From NCBI GenBank assembly GCA_021234535.1, contig CM037840.1, forward strand, positions 28,533,520 to 28,597,519: DNA of 64,000 bases. Direction: 5' to 3'. The DNA comes from Stichopus chloronotus (taxonomy: Eukaryota; Echinodermata; Holothuroidea; Aspidochirotida; Stichopodidae). Both the position numbers and the translations under genes were made by a program. The notes below the pieces were generated by a model. It was not told the origin of the DNA and did no database searches. It saw only the letters and a list, made by a program, of their open reading frames with translations. Shown in pieces: positions 46,223 through 57,005 of this stretch (positions are counted from its first letter, which is position 1; every line of letters begins with the position of its first letter).

Positions 46223-46635
46223 CTAACTCTTAAAAATATTCCACATACTTTCAACACTAACATCACTAAAACATTGAAACCAGTTGACCGAGATCAGTTC
46301 CTTTCTCATTCTCTTGTAATTAGCTCTTCTGTAGTCATAATAAAATTCTTTCCATTTCTTCCTTTCGACATTGCAAACCAGGTTGAAGGTAAAAAAGTTA
46401 TGGTCACTACTTGCAAACTGCTCATGGACATGCAAATTGTCCACCATGGACACATCGGAAGACAGAACAAGACCCAGAATATTGTCACCCCTGGTGGGCT
46501 CAAAAACATGCTCATTAAGGAAACAGTCTAAAGTAAGATCCAAGAATTTCTGGCCTTCGGTACTGGAGTGTAAAAGCTCCCAATTAATAGACCTGTGATT
46601 AAAGTCACCACATATAAGGACACTAACGTACCTAC
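46223..46635 (-). pseudogene. LINE endonuclease, C-terminal part, and linker
   Basis: Contains CGDFNHRSINW and the catalytic SSDHNFF motif of APE-type endonucleases. It ends at a TAG codon (46223-46225), beyond which the frame continues with basic residues (KYTPRKKRRKDLKPLWW). The segment abuts the left Gypsy LTR. Confidence 0.85.
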
Positions 46636-46799
46636 TGTAGCGATAGGTGTTTTATTTGAGATGCACGCCCTCGATCAGGGGCCTCCAACATGGCGTAGAA
46701 TGAGAAACAAGCACGCAGAAAATATACTTAAATAAATTGTTTAAAATCAATCATAAATGTTTGTGTATGATTAACATCGCTCGGCCCGAAGACACAACA
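46636..46799 (+). repeat. Gypsy 5' LTR
   Basis: Starts TGTAGCGATAGG and ends GAAGACACAACA. It contains AATAAA (in TTAAATAAATTG). Its left flank CCTAC is the target duplication. Confidence 0.97.
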
Positions 46800-46818
46800 T
46801 GGTGTCAAAAAGTGGGAT
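46800..46818 (+). promoter_or_regulatory. Gypsy primer-binding site
   Basis: TGGTGTCAAAAAGTGGGAT follows the LTR with no gap. It resembles the TGGTGTCAGNAGTGGGAT sites complementary to a leucine tRNA 3' end, with a few differences. The tRNA assignment is inference. Confidence 0.75.
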
Positions 46819-47119
46819 CAATTTTCAGAGGTGATAATATCGTCGTAATAATAAAGGACTCACGGTAAGAACAGTTCTTGGACTGTACTGAGGCATGGGC
46901 AGTAACACCGCAACATTCGTTACCGTCAGTAGTACGCAGGCCTATACCCACTGCACTGTGCACACCTAGGATGTTCGATACTAACGTTACCCTGCATAAC
47001 CTGATAGCCTACTTAGTAACAGTTACTAGCCTTACGTAACGGAAAGCTAACGTCAGAGGGTTGGAGACTCCATTCCCGTATAAAGGTGGCCACAGAGTCA
47101 ATAGCCTAATATTTACACG

Positions 47120-50100
47120 ATGGAGAGATTAAATCCACCCCCGAATCTCCAAATGGAGGGAAACTTGGCAGAGAATTGGAAGAGATTCAAACAAAAATTT
47201 GAACTTTACCTTAATGCTTTGCAATATGATACTAGGGAAGATAAAGTTAAGACTTCACTGCTATTGCACGTGATCGGTGAAAATGCATTGGATGTATATA
47301 ACACATTTCAATTTGAGGATGACAGAGAGGGTAATCCAACCAACATGAAATATGATGTGGTGATGCAAGCATTCGAGAAATACTGCTCTCCAAAAAGCAA
47401 TGTGACATTCGACAGGCACAAGTTTTTTACATGCATACCACAACCAGGAGAGTCCATAGACCAATATGTTACAGAGCTAAAAAACAAGGCCAAACCTTGC
47501 AATTTCGGTGATCTGTCTGATTCCTTAATAAGAGATCGACTGATTTGTGGCATTACCGACAATGGGTTACGTGAGCGACTGCTCAGAGAAGAAGACTTAA
47601 CCCTACAGAAGGCGGTTCAGATATGCCGTGCTACGGAGATAACAAAGTCACAAGCAAAGGAGCTGCAGAATGGTGGTGCGACAGTACATGCACTGGACAA
47701 AACTCAACGTCAGGTAGAAAGAAGACGAGAGAAGCAGAGACCAAGTAAGCCTGGTTCGGGACGGCTCAAACCAAATCCTGGACAGCAAAACCAAGGCAAA
47801 TGTGGCAAGTGTGGGAGAAACCATAAGCCAAGACAATGTCCAGCATATGGCGAGAAATGTCATAAGTGTGGAAGACTTGGACACTTTTCAAAATGCTGTA
47901 AGACAAAGCAACCACAGGTTGATAGCGTGGAAGATACCACCGCTCAAGAGCCACAAGAATTTTTCATAGATGCTGTTACTGATGACAGAGATTCAACACA
48001 AAGAAATAAGGACTGGATTTTGCCTTTAACTCTTAATGACTCAGTGATTCCTTTTAAGTTGGATACTGGTTCACATGTAAATGTAATTCCTGAGATTGAG
48101 TATAACAGGCTTGTGCCAAAACCAAAGCTGCACAAGTCAGATATTAAGGTAAAAGGGTACTCAGGTAAAGAAATCCCTACAATTGGGAAATGTATGGCAT
48201 CTGTGGCTTATAAACAGGCAAAGTTTAAGTTAGCGTTTGTAGTGGTACCGCAAAATGTACAGCCGCTTATAGGCGTGGAAGCATGTGAGAGGCTGAGGCT
48301 TGTAAAAAGAGTATGGGCTTTGGAAACAGAACAGACTTCTGTTGGAAACTATGATCAACTGCTTAGTGAGTATAATGATGTGTTTGAAGGCTTGGGGTGC
48401 TTAGCAGGTGAGCACAAAATAGTTATTGACGAACACATTCCCCCCGTCACACAGGCATGTCGAAAGGTACCATTTCCTATCAGAGACAAGTTGAAAGAGG
48501 AGTTAGACCGAATGGAAAGCATGAATGTTATAGCTAAGGTAGACAAGCCAACCAAGTGGGTTAGTACTCTTGTTGTAGTGGATAAAAAGAATGGCAAGCT
48601 ACGTGTGTGCCTAGATCCACGAGAACTTAACAAGGCAGTGAGACGGGAGCATTACAAATTACCAAGCAGAGAGGAAATTATGGCAGAATTTGCTGGGGCA
48701 AAATATTTCAGTAAATTAGATGCCTCCTCAGGGTTTTGGCAAATGAAATTAGACAATCCAAGCTCAGACCTATGCACATTTATCACTCCTTTTGGAAGAT
48801 ACAAATTCCTTAGATTGCCATTTGGCATTGTTTCAGCACCGGAAGTGTATCATAAAACGATACATTCCATATTTCAGGATATTGAAGGGGTCAATACGTC
48901 AATGGATGACATAGTTGTTTGGGGAAAAACTAAAGCTGAACATGATAGTAGGCTTAGACAAGTACTTGATGCTACTAGGAAGGCCAATCTCAAACTAAAC
49001 AAAGATAAGTGCCAACTAGGCTTAGAGGAATTAACATTCATTGGAGATGTCATTTCAGCATCAGGGGTTAAGCCAGATCCTAACAAGGTATCTGCTATCA
49101 GGAACTTCCCACAACCTGCTTGTAAGAAAGATCTACAAAGATTCTTAGGAATGGTAAACTACCTAGCCAAGTTTGTTCCTGATCTCTCAACCAAAACTGC
49201 CCCTCTCAGGATCCTTCTCGACAAAAAGATGGAATGGCAGTGGACAGACACTCAGGAAAATGCTTGGTCAAAGCTGAAAACTTTATTGTCCACACAGCCA
49301 GTTTTGAAGTTCTATGACCCTAAAAAAGAGATAAGAATCTCTGCGGACTCATCACAAACAGGAATAGGATCAGTTCTCTTACAGAAGCATAATGAAGAGT
49401 GGATGCCTGTGGCATATGCATCAAGAGCATTATCCCAGGCTGAAACCAGGTATGCTCAGATAGAAAAAGAACTCCTTGCTATCACATATGCATGTGAAAG
49501 GTTCAACCAGTATGTGTATGGTAGGACTGTTGATGTAGAAACAGATCACAAACCACTTGTTTCTATATTTACCAAGTCGCTCAATGATTGTCCGCTAAGA
49601 ATACAACGCTTGATGATCAGATTGCAAAGGTATGATCTCAAAGTGTTTCATACAGCAGGCAAATACATGTATACAGCAGATGCATTGTCAAGGGCAGTTG
49701 ATAGCACTGCTGAAGCAACCGACACAGAACAGGAGATATACCAGTATGTTCATGTAGTTACTGAATCTGTACCCATGTCAACTAAGAGACTAAGTCAGAT
49801 TAAATTAGAGACTAGTAAAGATGAGACCATGAAAAGCTTATGTGAGACCATTATCCAAGGATGGCCAGATCAAAGACACTTATGTCCCAGTAGTATCCAC
49901 CCATTCTGGTCAGTTAGAAGTGAATTGACAGTTGTTGGGGGTGTAGTGTTTAAAGGGAAGAAAGTGACAATTCCAAAATCCCTACAGAAGGATATGCTAA
50001 ATAAAATCCATGAGGGTCATTTAGGAATAGAAAAATGTAAACAAAGAGCCCGTGAGGTGTTGTATTGGCCAGGTATGAATCAAGACATAGCAAATCTGGT

Positions 50101-51037
50101 CAAGAGGTGTGACACATGTCAAGAGCACCAACATGCACAGCAGTCTGAAACATTGCGGCCACATGAGGTAACTGTGCGACCATGGCAAAAAGTGGGGGTA
50201 GATCTGTTTACTTGGGAGAATCAAGAATTTCTGATTGTAACAGATTATTACAGTAATTATCCAGAAGTAGTAAGCTTGAAGAGCACTTCCAGTAAGGCTG
50301 TCATCGAGAAGCTCAAGTCAGTATTTTCTAGATTTGGAATTCCAGAAAAAGTATTCAGTGATAATGGTCCCCAGTTTAATAGTAATGAGTTTCAAAGATT
50401 CTCAGAAACCTGGGACTTTGAACATTCTACATCAAGCCCACTATATCCCAAGTCTAATGGGTTCGTGGAAAGGTCGGTTCAGACAATGAAAAGCCTACTT
50501 AAGAAATCCAAACACAGCCAACAAGATTTTTTAAAGGCGTTGTTAGCCTTTAGGAGCACTCCATTAAATTGTGGGAAGTCACCGGCACAATTGCTCATGG
50601 GAAGGAGAATTCGTGCTGGGTTACCAACTCATGAGGATCTGTTGGGTCCAAAAGATACTCAGGTCATCAGATCTAAAGAGAAAATGCGGCGCAAAGAGAA
50701 ATTGTATCATGACCGCAGAAGTAAAGATCTGCCACCTTTAAGAGCAGGTGACAAAGTTAGGGTTTCTGATCAAGGTTTATGGAAGACCAAGGGTACAATC
50801 ACAGAAGAGGTTGCCCCAAGGTCATATGTTGTTGAGACAGATAGGGGTACGGTCCTTAGAAGAAACAGACATGACCTTAGAAAGAACATGTCTGATGACC
50901 CTATGGTTGAGCAAGTTGTACCAAATACTGTTTCTGACTCCCAACCACCAGTGGTAACAACCAAAACCAGTGACCCTGAACCAAGACAGTCAAACAGAAT
51001 AATAAAGAAACCAGAACGCTTGATTGAAGTTATTTAG
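47120..51037 (+). CDS. gag-pol: Gypsy Gag-Pol polyprotein, 1,305 aa, intact
   Basis: A single uninterrupted frame starts with the first ATG after the leader. Gag region residues 1-about 225. Two zinc knuckles follow: C228-x2-C-x3-H-x4-C (one residue short of standard) and C247-x2-C-x4-H-x4-C. Aspartic protease DTGS at 315-318. Reverse transcriptase about 450-640 with LDA at 533-535 and the catalytic box TSMDDIVVWG at 593-602, in which the usual aromatic residue before x-DD is Ser. RNase H with D743, the EKELLA helix (about 782-787) and TDHKPL (D809). Integrase with H964/H967 and C997/C1000 zinc finger and D1028, D1081, E1117 catalytic triad. It ends in a basic tail. Gag and Pol are fused without frameshift or stop. 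No envelope gene follows. It is likely transcribed from the 5' LTR. Confidence 0.97.
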   Translation: MERLNPPPNLQMEGNLAENWKRFKQKFELYLNALQYDTREDKVKTSLLLHVIGENALDVYNTFQFEDDREGNPTNMKYDVVMQAFEKYCSPKSNVTFDRHKFFTCIPQPGESIDQYVTELKNKAKPCNFGDLSDSLIRDRLICGITDNGLRERLLREEDLTLQKAVQICRATEITKSQAKELQNGGATVHALDKTQRQVERRREKQRPSKPGSGRLKPNPGQQNQGKCGKCGRNHKPRQCPAYGEKCHKCGRLGHFSKCCKTKQPQVDSVEDTTAQEPQEFFIDAVTDDRDSTQRNKDWILPLTLNDSVIPFKLDTGSHVNVIPEIEYNRLVPKPKLHKSDIKVKGYSGKEIPTIGKCMASVAYKQAKFKLAFVVVPQNVQPLIGVEACERLRLVKRVWALETEQTSVGNYDQLLSEYNDVFEGLGCLAGEHKIVIDEHIPPVTQACRKVPFPIRDKLKEELDRMESMNVIAKVDKPTKWVSTLVVVDKKNGKLRVCLDPRELNKAVRREHYKLPSREEIMAEFAGAKYFSKLDASSGFWQMKLDNPSSDLCTFITPFGRYKFLRLPFGIVSAPEVYHKTIHSIFQDIEGVNTSMDDIVVWGKTKAEHDSRLRQVLDATRKANLKLNKDKCQLGLEELTFIGDVISASGVKPDPNKVSAIRNFPQPACKKDLQRFLGMVNYLAKFVPDLSTKTAPLRILLDKKMEWQWTDTQENAWSKLKTLLSTQPVLKFYDPKKEIRISADSSQTGIGSVLLQKHNEEWMPVAYASRALSQAETRYAQIEKELLAITYACERFNQYVYGRTVDVETDHKPLVSIFTKSLNDCPLRIQRLMIRLQRYDLKVFHTAGKYMYTADALSRAVDSTAEATDTEQEIYQYVHVVTESVPMSTKRLSQIKLETSKDETMKSLCETIIQGWPDQRHLCPSSIHPFWSVRSELTVVGGVVFKGKKVTIPKSLQKDMLNKIHEGHLGIEKCKQRAREVLYWPGMNQDIANLVKRCDTCQEHQHAQQSETLRPHEVTVRPWQKVGVDLFTWENQEFLIVTDYYSNYPEVVSLKSTSSKAVIEKLKSVFSRFGIPEKVFSDNGPQFNSNEFQRFSETWDFEHSTSSPLYPKSNGFVERSVQTMKSLLKKSKHSQQDFLKALLAFRSTPLNCGKSPAQLLMGRRIRAGLPTHEDLLGPKDTQVIRSKEKMRRKEKLYHDRRSKDLPPLRAGDKVRVSDQGLWKTKGTITEEVAPRSYVVETDRGTVLRRNRHDLRKNMSDDPMVEQVVPNTVSDSQPPVVTTKTSDPEPRQSNRIIKKPERLIEVI

Positions 51038-51170
51038 TTAGGTATTTTATTAATCTGCATGTATCGGAATGATTCTTTTTCAGATCAAGTAGTACTGTAG
51101 ATACTAGTTGTTCTTGATATTAAGCATGATCTTCATATTGATTCTTAAAAGCATTTAAAGTAATTTTCTC

Positions 51171-51183
51171 AGGGGAAGGGAGA
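51171..51183 (+). promoter_or_regulatory. Gypsy polypurine tract
   Basis: AGGGGAAGGGAGA is a pure purine run directly before the right LTR, the expected plus-strand primer. Confidence 0.9.
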
Positions 51184-51347
51184 TGTAGCGATAGGTGTTT
51201 TATTTGAGATGCACGCCCTCGATCAGGGGCTTCCAACATGGCGTAGAATGAGAAACAAGCACGCAGAAAATATACTTAAATAAATTGTTTAAAATCAATC
51301 ATAAATGTTTGTGTATGATTAACATCGCTCGGCCCGAAGACACAACA
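51184..51347 (+). repeat. Gypsy 3' LTR
   Basis: 164 bp, identical to the 5' LTR except for one C/T difference. It is followed by the CCTAC target duplication (51348-51352). Confidence 0.97.
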
Positions 51348-52048
51348 CCTACTACATGCTGTTCTAATAACGGAGTGGAGAGCCTCCTCATTAACATCTG
51401 AGGCAGAAGTACTATGATAGCAAACACCAATGGCAATACTAGAGCCAGGAGTAAAAATTTCACACCAGACAGTTTCAGTGCTCGGAAAATAAGTTAAATC
51501 CTCAATCAAAGTGCTAGAAAAGAAATCTTTAATGTATAGAATGCAGCCGCCTCCTCTGGAAACTGTTCTATCATTAGGGAAAGTCTTGTAGCCCTTAATA
51601 CTAAGTTCAGCATCTGCAATAGCATCACTGGCCCAAGACTCAGTAATCATAATAATGTCTGGATTATATTCATAAACATAACACTCAAGATCACTCATTT
51701 TATTGACAATACTTCTTGCATTTGCTAAGAAACATTTTAGTATTCCATAGCTTCTAAAGAGATGTGACATAGGCCTACTGCTATGAATACTTGCTGTAGG
51801 AGAGGACTGCTCGTCTATACTATAAAGCTTATCAGGGACAGAATTTACAACATTTACATTATTACTATCTTGAGATTTATCAGGAGTACTATTTACAATA
51901 TTTACATTGGTAGCATTGGCCTGTGCTAGGACACATCTGAAGTGTGCCCTCTGTGCAAAAAAGATGCACCAGTACTAGTGTGAGATCTTCTAACAATTTC
52001 ACCACGGCGCAAAATTAAATCAGTCTCACCACTTCCCCGTCTACGTTT
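51348..52048 (-). pseudogene. LINE ORF1 tail, linker and N-terminal endonuclease
   Basis: On the - strand a degenerate linker with a duplicated phrase (NIVNSTPDK.., NVVNSVPDK) leads to the endonuclease start: FLANARSIVNKMSDLE, DIIMITESWASD (catalytic Glu) and SRGGGCILYI. The frame meets the right Gypsy LTR within an RTACSR segment and continues on the other side of the Gypsy element when one CCTAC copy is ignored. Confidence 0.85.
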
Positions 52049-52856
52049 CTATTCGGTTCTAAGCTCATAGTCCTTTTTTCTTTCCTTTAACGTTAAATCA
52101 GGGTTGATGTACACTCCTTTCCAATCTTCCATATCTCTTAGCTTCTTGGCTACTCTTAGAACTTTATGTTTTTGGTTGGCAGAGCCGAGTTTCACTACTA
52201 TTTTACGGTCATATCCATCTCCATGAGGCTTGATTTTTGGCACCCTGGTAGCAGAAACTACATCAACTTCATTAGCTCCTAGCACATGGTGAATCAGCTG
52301 GTCGACAATTGTTTTGTCTGTAAGAGACCCTTGAGTTGAGTCACCAGAAGCTTCAGATCCAATATTAGTTTCTTTGATATTGGAAATAACCACATTACAC
52401 TCACGAAATTCTTTTTCTTTAGCCTCTTGTATCTCCTCACGGGTAATCTCTCTAATTTTTTTCTGAAAACTACCTTTTACAAGAGCGATGTCGTTTACTT
52501 TACCACTGACTTTGTTTAAGTTAGCTTCCAGTAAGTCATTTCTTTCTTTCAGCCCTTGGACTAACTTCATGACATCAATAGCTTTGACGTTGCAACTTTT
52601 GCAAAACCAGTGCACTTGATCACCCCCTGTATTCAGGAATATGTACACTTCATCAGAAATACCTCCGCATCGTGTATGAAACCAGGAGGCACAGTACTCA
52701 CAGCATACAGCTTTTTGCCTCATCTTTAACAACCTTGTCACATTTACCACACTTTTAAGATTGATGATGTAAAGCTGGATTTAAACTTGGTACATGCACC
52801 TGAGGAGAACCACTCCTAGTTTGCATCCTCTCAGATCTAGTACTAACTCCAGCCAT
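52049..52856 (-). pseudogene. LINE ORF1 with PHD-type zinc finger, frameshifted
   Basis: The ATG at 52856 opens a short leader that meets a TAA. The PHD finger begins KCGKCDKVVKDE in that frame and continues one frame over as AVCCEYCASWFHTRCGG and HWFCKSC, so a frameshift lies inside the finger. Then comes a coiled-coil-like segment (LVQGLKERNDLLEANLNKVS) and an esterase/RRM-like C-terminal region (NVVISNIKE, RKIVVKLGSANQKHKVL). The frame ends with TAG at 52049 followed by KRRRGSGE in the same frame, which looks like a mutated internal codon. ORF1 proteins of this type bind RNA in the retrotransposition particle. Confidence 0.8.
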
Positions 52857-53665
52857 GGCATAGAAAAACAACACAGTTCACCTTGAGGAAAAAGAGACCT
52901 TATTACTATAGGCTAAGTAATATTAGCAATTTTTTAGATACTCCTGACAGAAGAATGAGTTGCAGCTTGTATCCTAAGGTGCATGACTTAGTGCATATAC
53001 TGAATTGGATTAGCCTGTATCGTACAACCCATAGCAGTACAGACCATATCAAAATAGACCATAGCGGGTGTTAAATCCTAGTGTATGACCATGATTAGGG
53101 AACATACCATCATAGGAGTAAAGAGCGGGAGTACATGCCCATACACTGTACAGAAGGTCTATTGATCAACACGAAACCATGAACTCGACAAACATCTAAC
53201 AGTTTGATCAATTAATTTCTGCTTTTATACGACCAGACAAATTTGTTCTATAAAGTTATGTTTTTTTTATCCGATCATATGGTAGCAACTGAGATGTTAT
53301 CTTGTACTGCATGTCGTTTAGTTTCAAAGTACAAAACACTCTTAATTAGCAACTTTCAAAGTACTGTAGTGTACGTACAGTATGTACAGTACGTGCGTAC
53401 TTCGACTTCATTTAAGTATGAAAAGTTGTGTAAAGTATGTTTCCAATATGTTGATGGCGTGTGAAGACCTAGCATAGAAACTATTTAGTGCATCACTACA
53501 CTACAAGCATGAATTGCTTCCTTGAGAAAGTCACCATCACCACCATACAGCCCCACTGAGAAAACCAAAAAGGACTAACAAAACTTACTCATATGCATCA
53601 CAAAACACTCCTTTTGTGAAAGAGTTGGGTCTTCAATTAAAAAATAATAAAACCTGCCAATAAAA

Positions 53666-53922
53666 CCTCGAGCAGTAGTAATTTAGAATCAGTGACCGTA
53701 AGTGACGTATTCTTGCTAATATCCTTGTTTTTGCCTAATTTCACCCTAAACTTAACCCTGACTCTCAATTTTAACCATGATTGGTGGTTATATTTAGGTT
53801 AAAGCTAGGCCTAAAAAGCTTTTTACACCTTCAACTTGGTTTATTCTCATCACATACTTAATCCTAACCATCATCAATAACCTTGACTGGTGGTCACTGA
53901 TTCTAAATTAGAGCCCCTCGAG
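53666..53922. mobile_element. Small MITE with 19-bp perfect inverted repeats
   Basis: TAATTTAGAATCAGTGACC at 53679-53697 is perfectly repeated inverted at 53892-53910. CCTCGAG occurs directly outside on both sides (53666-53672 and 53916-53922) and may be a 7-8-bp target duplication, which would be hAT-like. The interior is non-coding and partly self-complementary. Confidence 0.7.
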
Positions 53923-56589
53923 CCCCTCCCCAACGAATATCTCTCTGTTATACCTGTACTTCCATGTGCAAAAGTTGTAAACGTGAAGGCATTAACAACG
54001 TTGTATAAGCTTACTGTTATAGAAGTACTGTACTCTCCTTGAATGCGACGATGGATAGTACGTACTAGCTCACTCAGTTCGACTTGTTCATCGATCCACT
54101 ACACTACAATGCAGTTTGCCTAATCGCACAACAAAGGAACGGGCACTTACCTGATAAGACACCCATAGTCAACGTCTACACCCTCCGATAAAAGTAATGA
54201 GAAAAATACAACACAACTTCGTCGACTTCGGTTACATGATGATATTCACGACACAGCGCCCGTTTGTTTTGAACAAGTTCCATCTTCCGCCTCACATTGT
54301 ACTAGATAGTATATTCCTATAGGTCTTGCAGTAGATGTCTCGCTAGTATCATTGTAATTCAAGTGGTAGGAGGTTTATCTACTATAATACGCGTTGCCTC
54401 TCTTTGCAGTCTTAACCCTGAAGTCCCCACTGAATAGTTCATGTGCAGACGCTACGTGCATGGCTGCACAACCACAGTAGAACTCACGTTGCCAGTTTCC
54501 ACTTAGAGCTATGCTACAAACTGCGTTACGGTGTTTTGTGAATAAAAAAGAAGCTATGCTATTTTCCTTTCAAACAAGCAGATTTTTGAACAACCTGTAA
54601 TTACTGGTTCACTCCTCATTGCCTTGTTTGCAGGTTGAGAAAGTACAATAAATTCATTTGGTTTTAAACGGCAGCTATATGAGTGTAAATGATAGATTAA
54701 CTTCACGTTACACTATCTTAAGCCACCGATTTCTATGTTTAGGCCTACATGTGTGTAAGCTGAACTAAATTTGCTTATTTCTTTGCACGATCTAGCCAAC
54801 TTTCTTCCATATGGAAGCGTCGTGACCGTTTCCCGCTGCGACCATGGGCTCTCAGCTTGCACTTAAAGCATCACCACAATTTCGGTTTCATTTTTATCAA
54901 AACTAGGCCTATATATTTTACTTGATTTTGCTGTGACCGAAATATTAAAAAAAAAAAAAATCATTTCGTAAATATTTACACCCGAAGAAGGACGAACTCG
55001 CCCCAAATGTCATGGGTAACATTATATGGTTGATACTTCACAACACATCACTGCATTTTTCAGTATATTTTCATTTTCTACCTACCTGACAAAGTGAGTT
55101 ATTATGTTATTGATTTGAAATTGTTTAGTTCGATGTAACTTCCTTGATCAATGCACTTAACAAGCAGGACGTAGTGGAAAGGAAATCGAATGAAAATGAG
55201 GTAGGTCAGTTGACCTACAAATCTCACAATAGCAGAAAAATATGAAAGAACAAGATGTTTGAAAATTAATTATAACCCAGTGGCATTGAGGAGGAAAGAC
55301 TGCAGTGGGGGTGGGGAGTGGAGTGGGGGTAGATGTGACAAAACTGTCTTCCATTGGAACTAACTCTCTACATCAGATACTATATGTGTAACAAAAGACT
55401 TCTTTCACATGTTTACGAAATAAGCCTTGAAATATTTCCTTTAATTTGATACAAAAAATGGTAACTACATTCACATGTTTGCACCCATATTGTGTATATC
55501 TGTAATTTTTATTGATTTATATTTTGCATATTCTTTTTTAAAACTTTTCAGTAACTGAGATACTTTTAAGACATCAGACCTTGCCCTGTGTTTAATTTTG
55601 CATATATTACGACAAGGCTGAAGCAAAATGCTTTATGCTGAGAGAACATACTATAAGATAAAAGCGACATGAGATAGTAATATCAGTAAAACTCAGTAAA
55701 GTAGACCTATTGCGGTGTGCTTAAAATATAACTCTGCTTTATTGTGCCGCGGTTGGCAGGGTGCCACTGAAGCAGTAGCTACTCTGGATGAAGTAAAATA
55801 GCTCATGTCTAGAAGTTACTACAAGAACATTATATTAGACTCTGCTGAGTAATCAGACACTCCCACCGACTCTCAGCAATAATGAAAAAAAATAAAAAAT
55901 ACGAAACTCGACTGTCACTTTAAGACATGTCGGGAATGCAAAGAAAACAATAAACCATTACCCCACCCCCACCCACCACGTTCATTGGGAAATCATCAAG
56001 AGATACTCGGAAACAGAGTGGGGTGACAGTGGGAACATGAGACCTTCCATCAAAAACTAGACTACATAGAAGAAACACACATATTAGTCATGGTTTGTCA
56101 AAACGGAGAAACTATTGACAAGGGCACTTGTCTATATATCTCCGTAAAGGGCAACAAACCATGCCCGCATAAACTTTCAAGGAGAGAAAAAAGAGATAAG
56201 TCTTAACAAGTGACGATCATGGGAATTGGTAACCGTAACGTATTTGCCTGATTGTTATACTGATTTTCCGATAATAGTATTAAAACTATTTCTCCTAACT
56301 TACGAACAGATAACTGGGTAAAGATCTTTTATCGGTAAGAGCTCCTTAAACGACGGCAGCAAAGAAAAAAAATAATAAAAAATGACATGATAACATATCT
56401 CGCAGATGTACCATTCTGTGGCACTTTAATTTAAACCAAGGACTGCCAGTAAAGTCATATTAATATTGGCGGGTATATTACATGCATGCTGATGAGAATG
56501 TAGAGGAATTGGAAAGAGAAAATGTAAAATACACAGAAAACCTTCACAGGACTTGCATAAAAAATACAGCTAATTAGGACAAGCACAGT

Positions 56590-57005
56590 CGTAGGAAGTA
56601 GACTGGAATAGGATAAAGACTGTTGTACGATGCAGACTGTTGTATAGTGTGACCGTTGTATGATGTAGACTTTTGCATGATGTAAACTGTCACTGGTGTA
56701 GAGTTGTAGACTGTTGTAGGATGTAGACTGTTGTATGAGGTAGACTGTTATATGGTACAGACAGTTGTATGGTGAAGACTGGTATGTGGTGTAGATTGCT
56801 GTAGAATGTAGGCAGTTGTATATATGCTGTATACTGTTGAGTGATGGAGAGTGTTGATGTTGTAGACTGATGTATGTTGTAGACTGTAATAGGATCATGT
56901 AGAGTGGTAGGCTGCTGCATGGTGTAGGCTGTAATAGGATCATGTAGAGTGGTAAGCTGCTGCATGACGTAGGCTGTTTTATGATGCAGGTCGTAGAATG
57001 ATGTA
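56590..57005. repeat. Degenerate minisatellite, unit about 15-18 bp (TGTAGACTGTTGTATGA)
   Basis: More than twenty imperfect units of GTAGACTGTTGTA(T/G)GATG. A few more units lie at about 57318-57420. The long - strand ORF with a periodic HYTTVYIIQQ-like composition is a by-product of the repeat. Confidence 0.9.

Larger units (their letters stand above)
46636..51347 (+). mobile_element. Complete Ty3/Gypsy LTR retrotransposon
   Basis: The 4,712-bp element has 164-bp LTRs at both ends, a primer-binding site directly after the left LTR, a single Gag-Pol frame, a polypurine tract directly before the right LTR, and a 5-bp target duplication CCTAC (46631-46635 and 51348-51352). The LTRs differ at one position (GCCTCC versus GCTTCC). 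Domain order Gag-PR-RT-RNaseH-IN is that of Metaviridae. The compact size, fused Gag-Pol and short LTRs resemble the mag/SURL-type lineage, which is an inference. There are no stops or frameshifts. The insertion is in the opposite orientation within the endonuclease of a dead LINE. Confidence 0.97.
43605..52900 (-). mobile_element. CR1/L2-like non-LTR retrotransposon (LINE), inactive, interrupted by two younger insertions
   Basis: Reading on the - strand: ORF1 with PHD-type zinc finger (52.86-52.05 kb), apurinic-type endonuclease (51.77-51.35 and 46.64-46.22 kb), reverse transcriptase (45.99-45.11 and 44.54-43.62 kb), then a 3' end CGGTAAATCGGTAAATA shortly after the stop. Removing the Gypsy element (46636-51347) and the MITE (44547-45104) leaves about 4 kb, normal for this clade. 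Decay: ORF1 frameshift and TAA, plus TAG codons at 52049, 46223 and 45992. The exact 5' end is uncertain. Clade assignment rests on PHD ORF1 + endonuclease + RT order and a short microsatellite-like 3' end. Confidence 0.88.
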
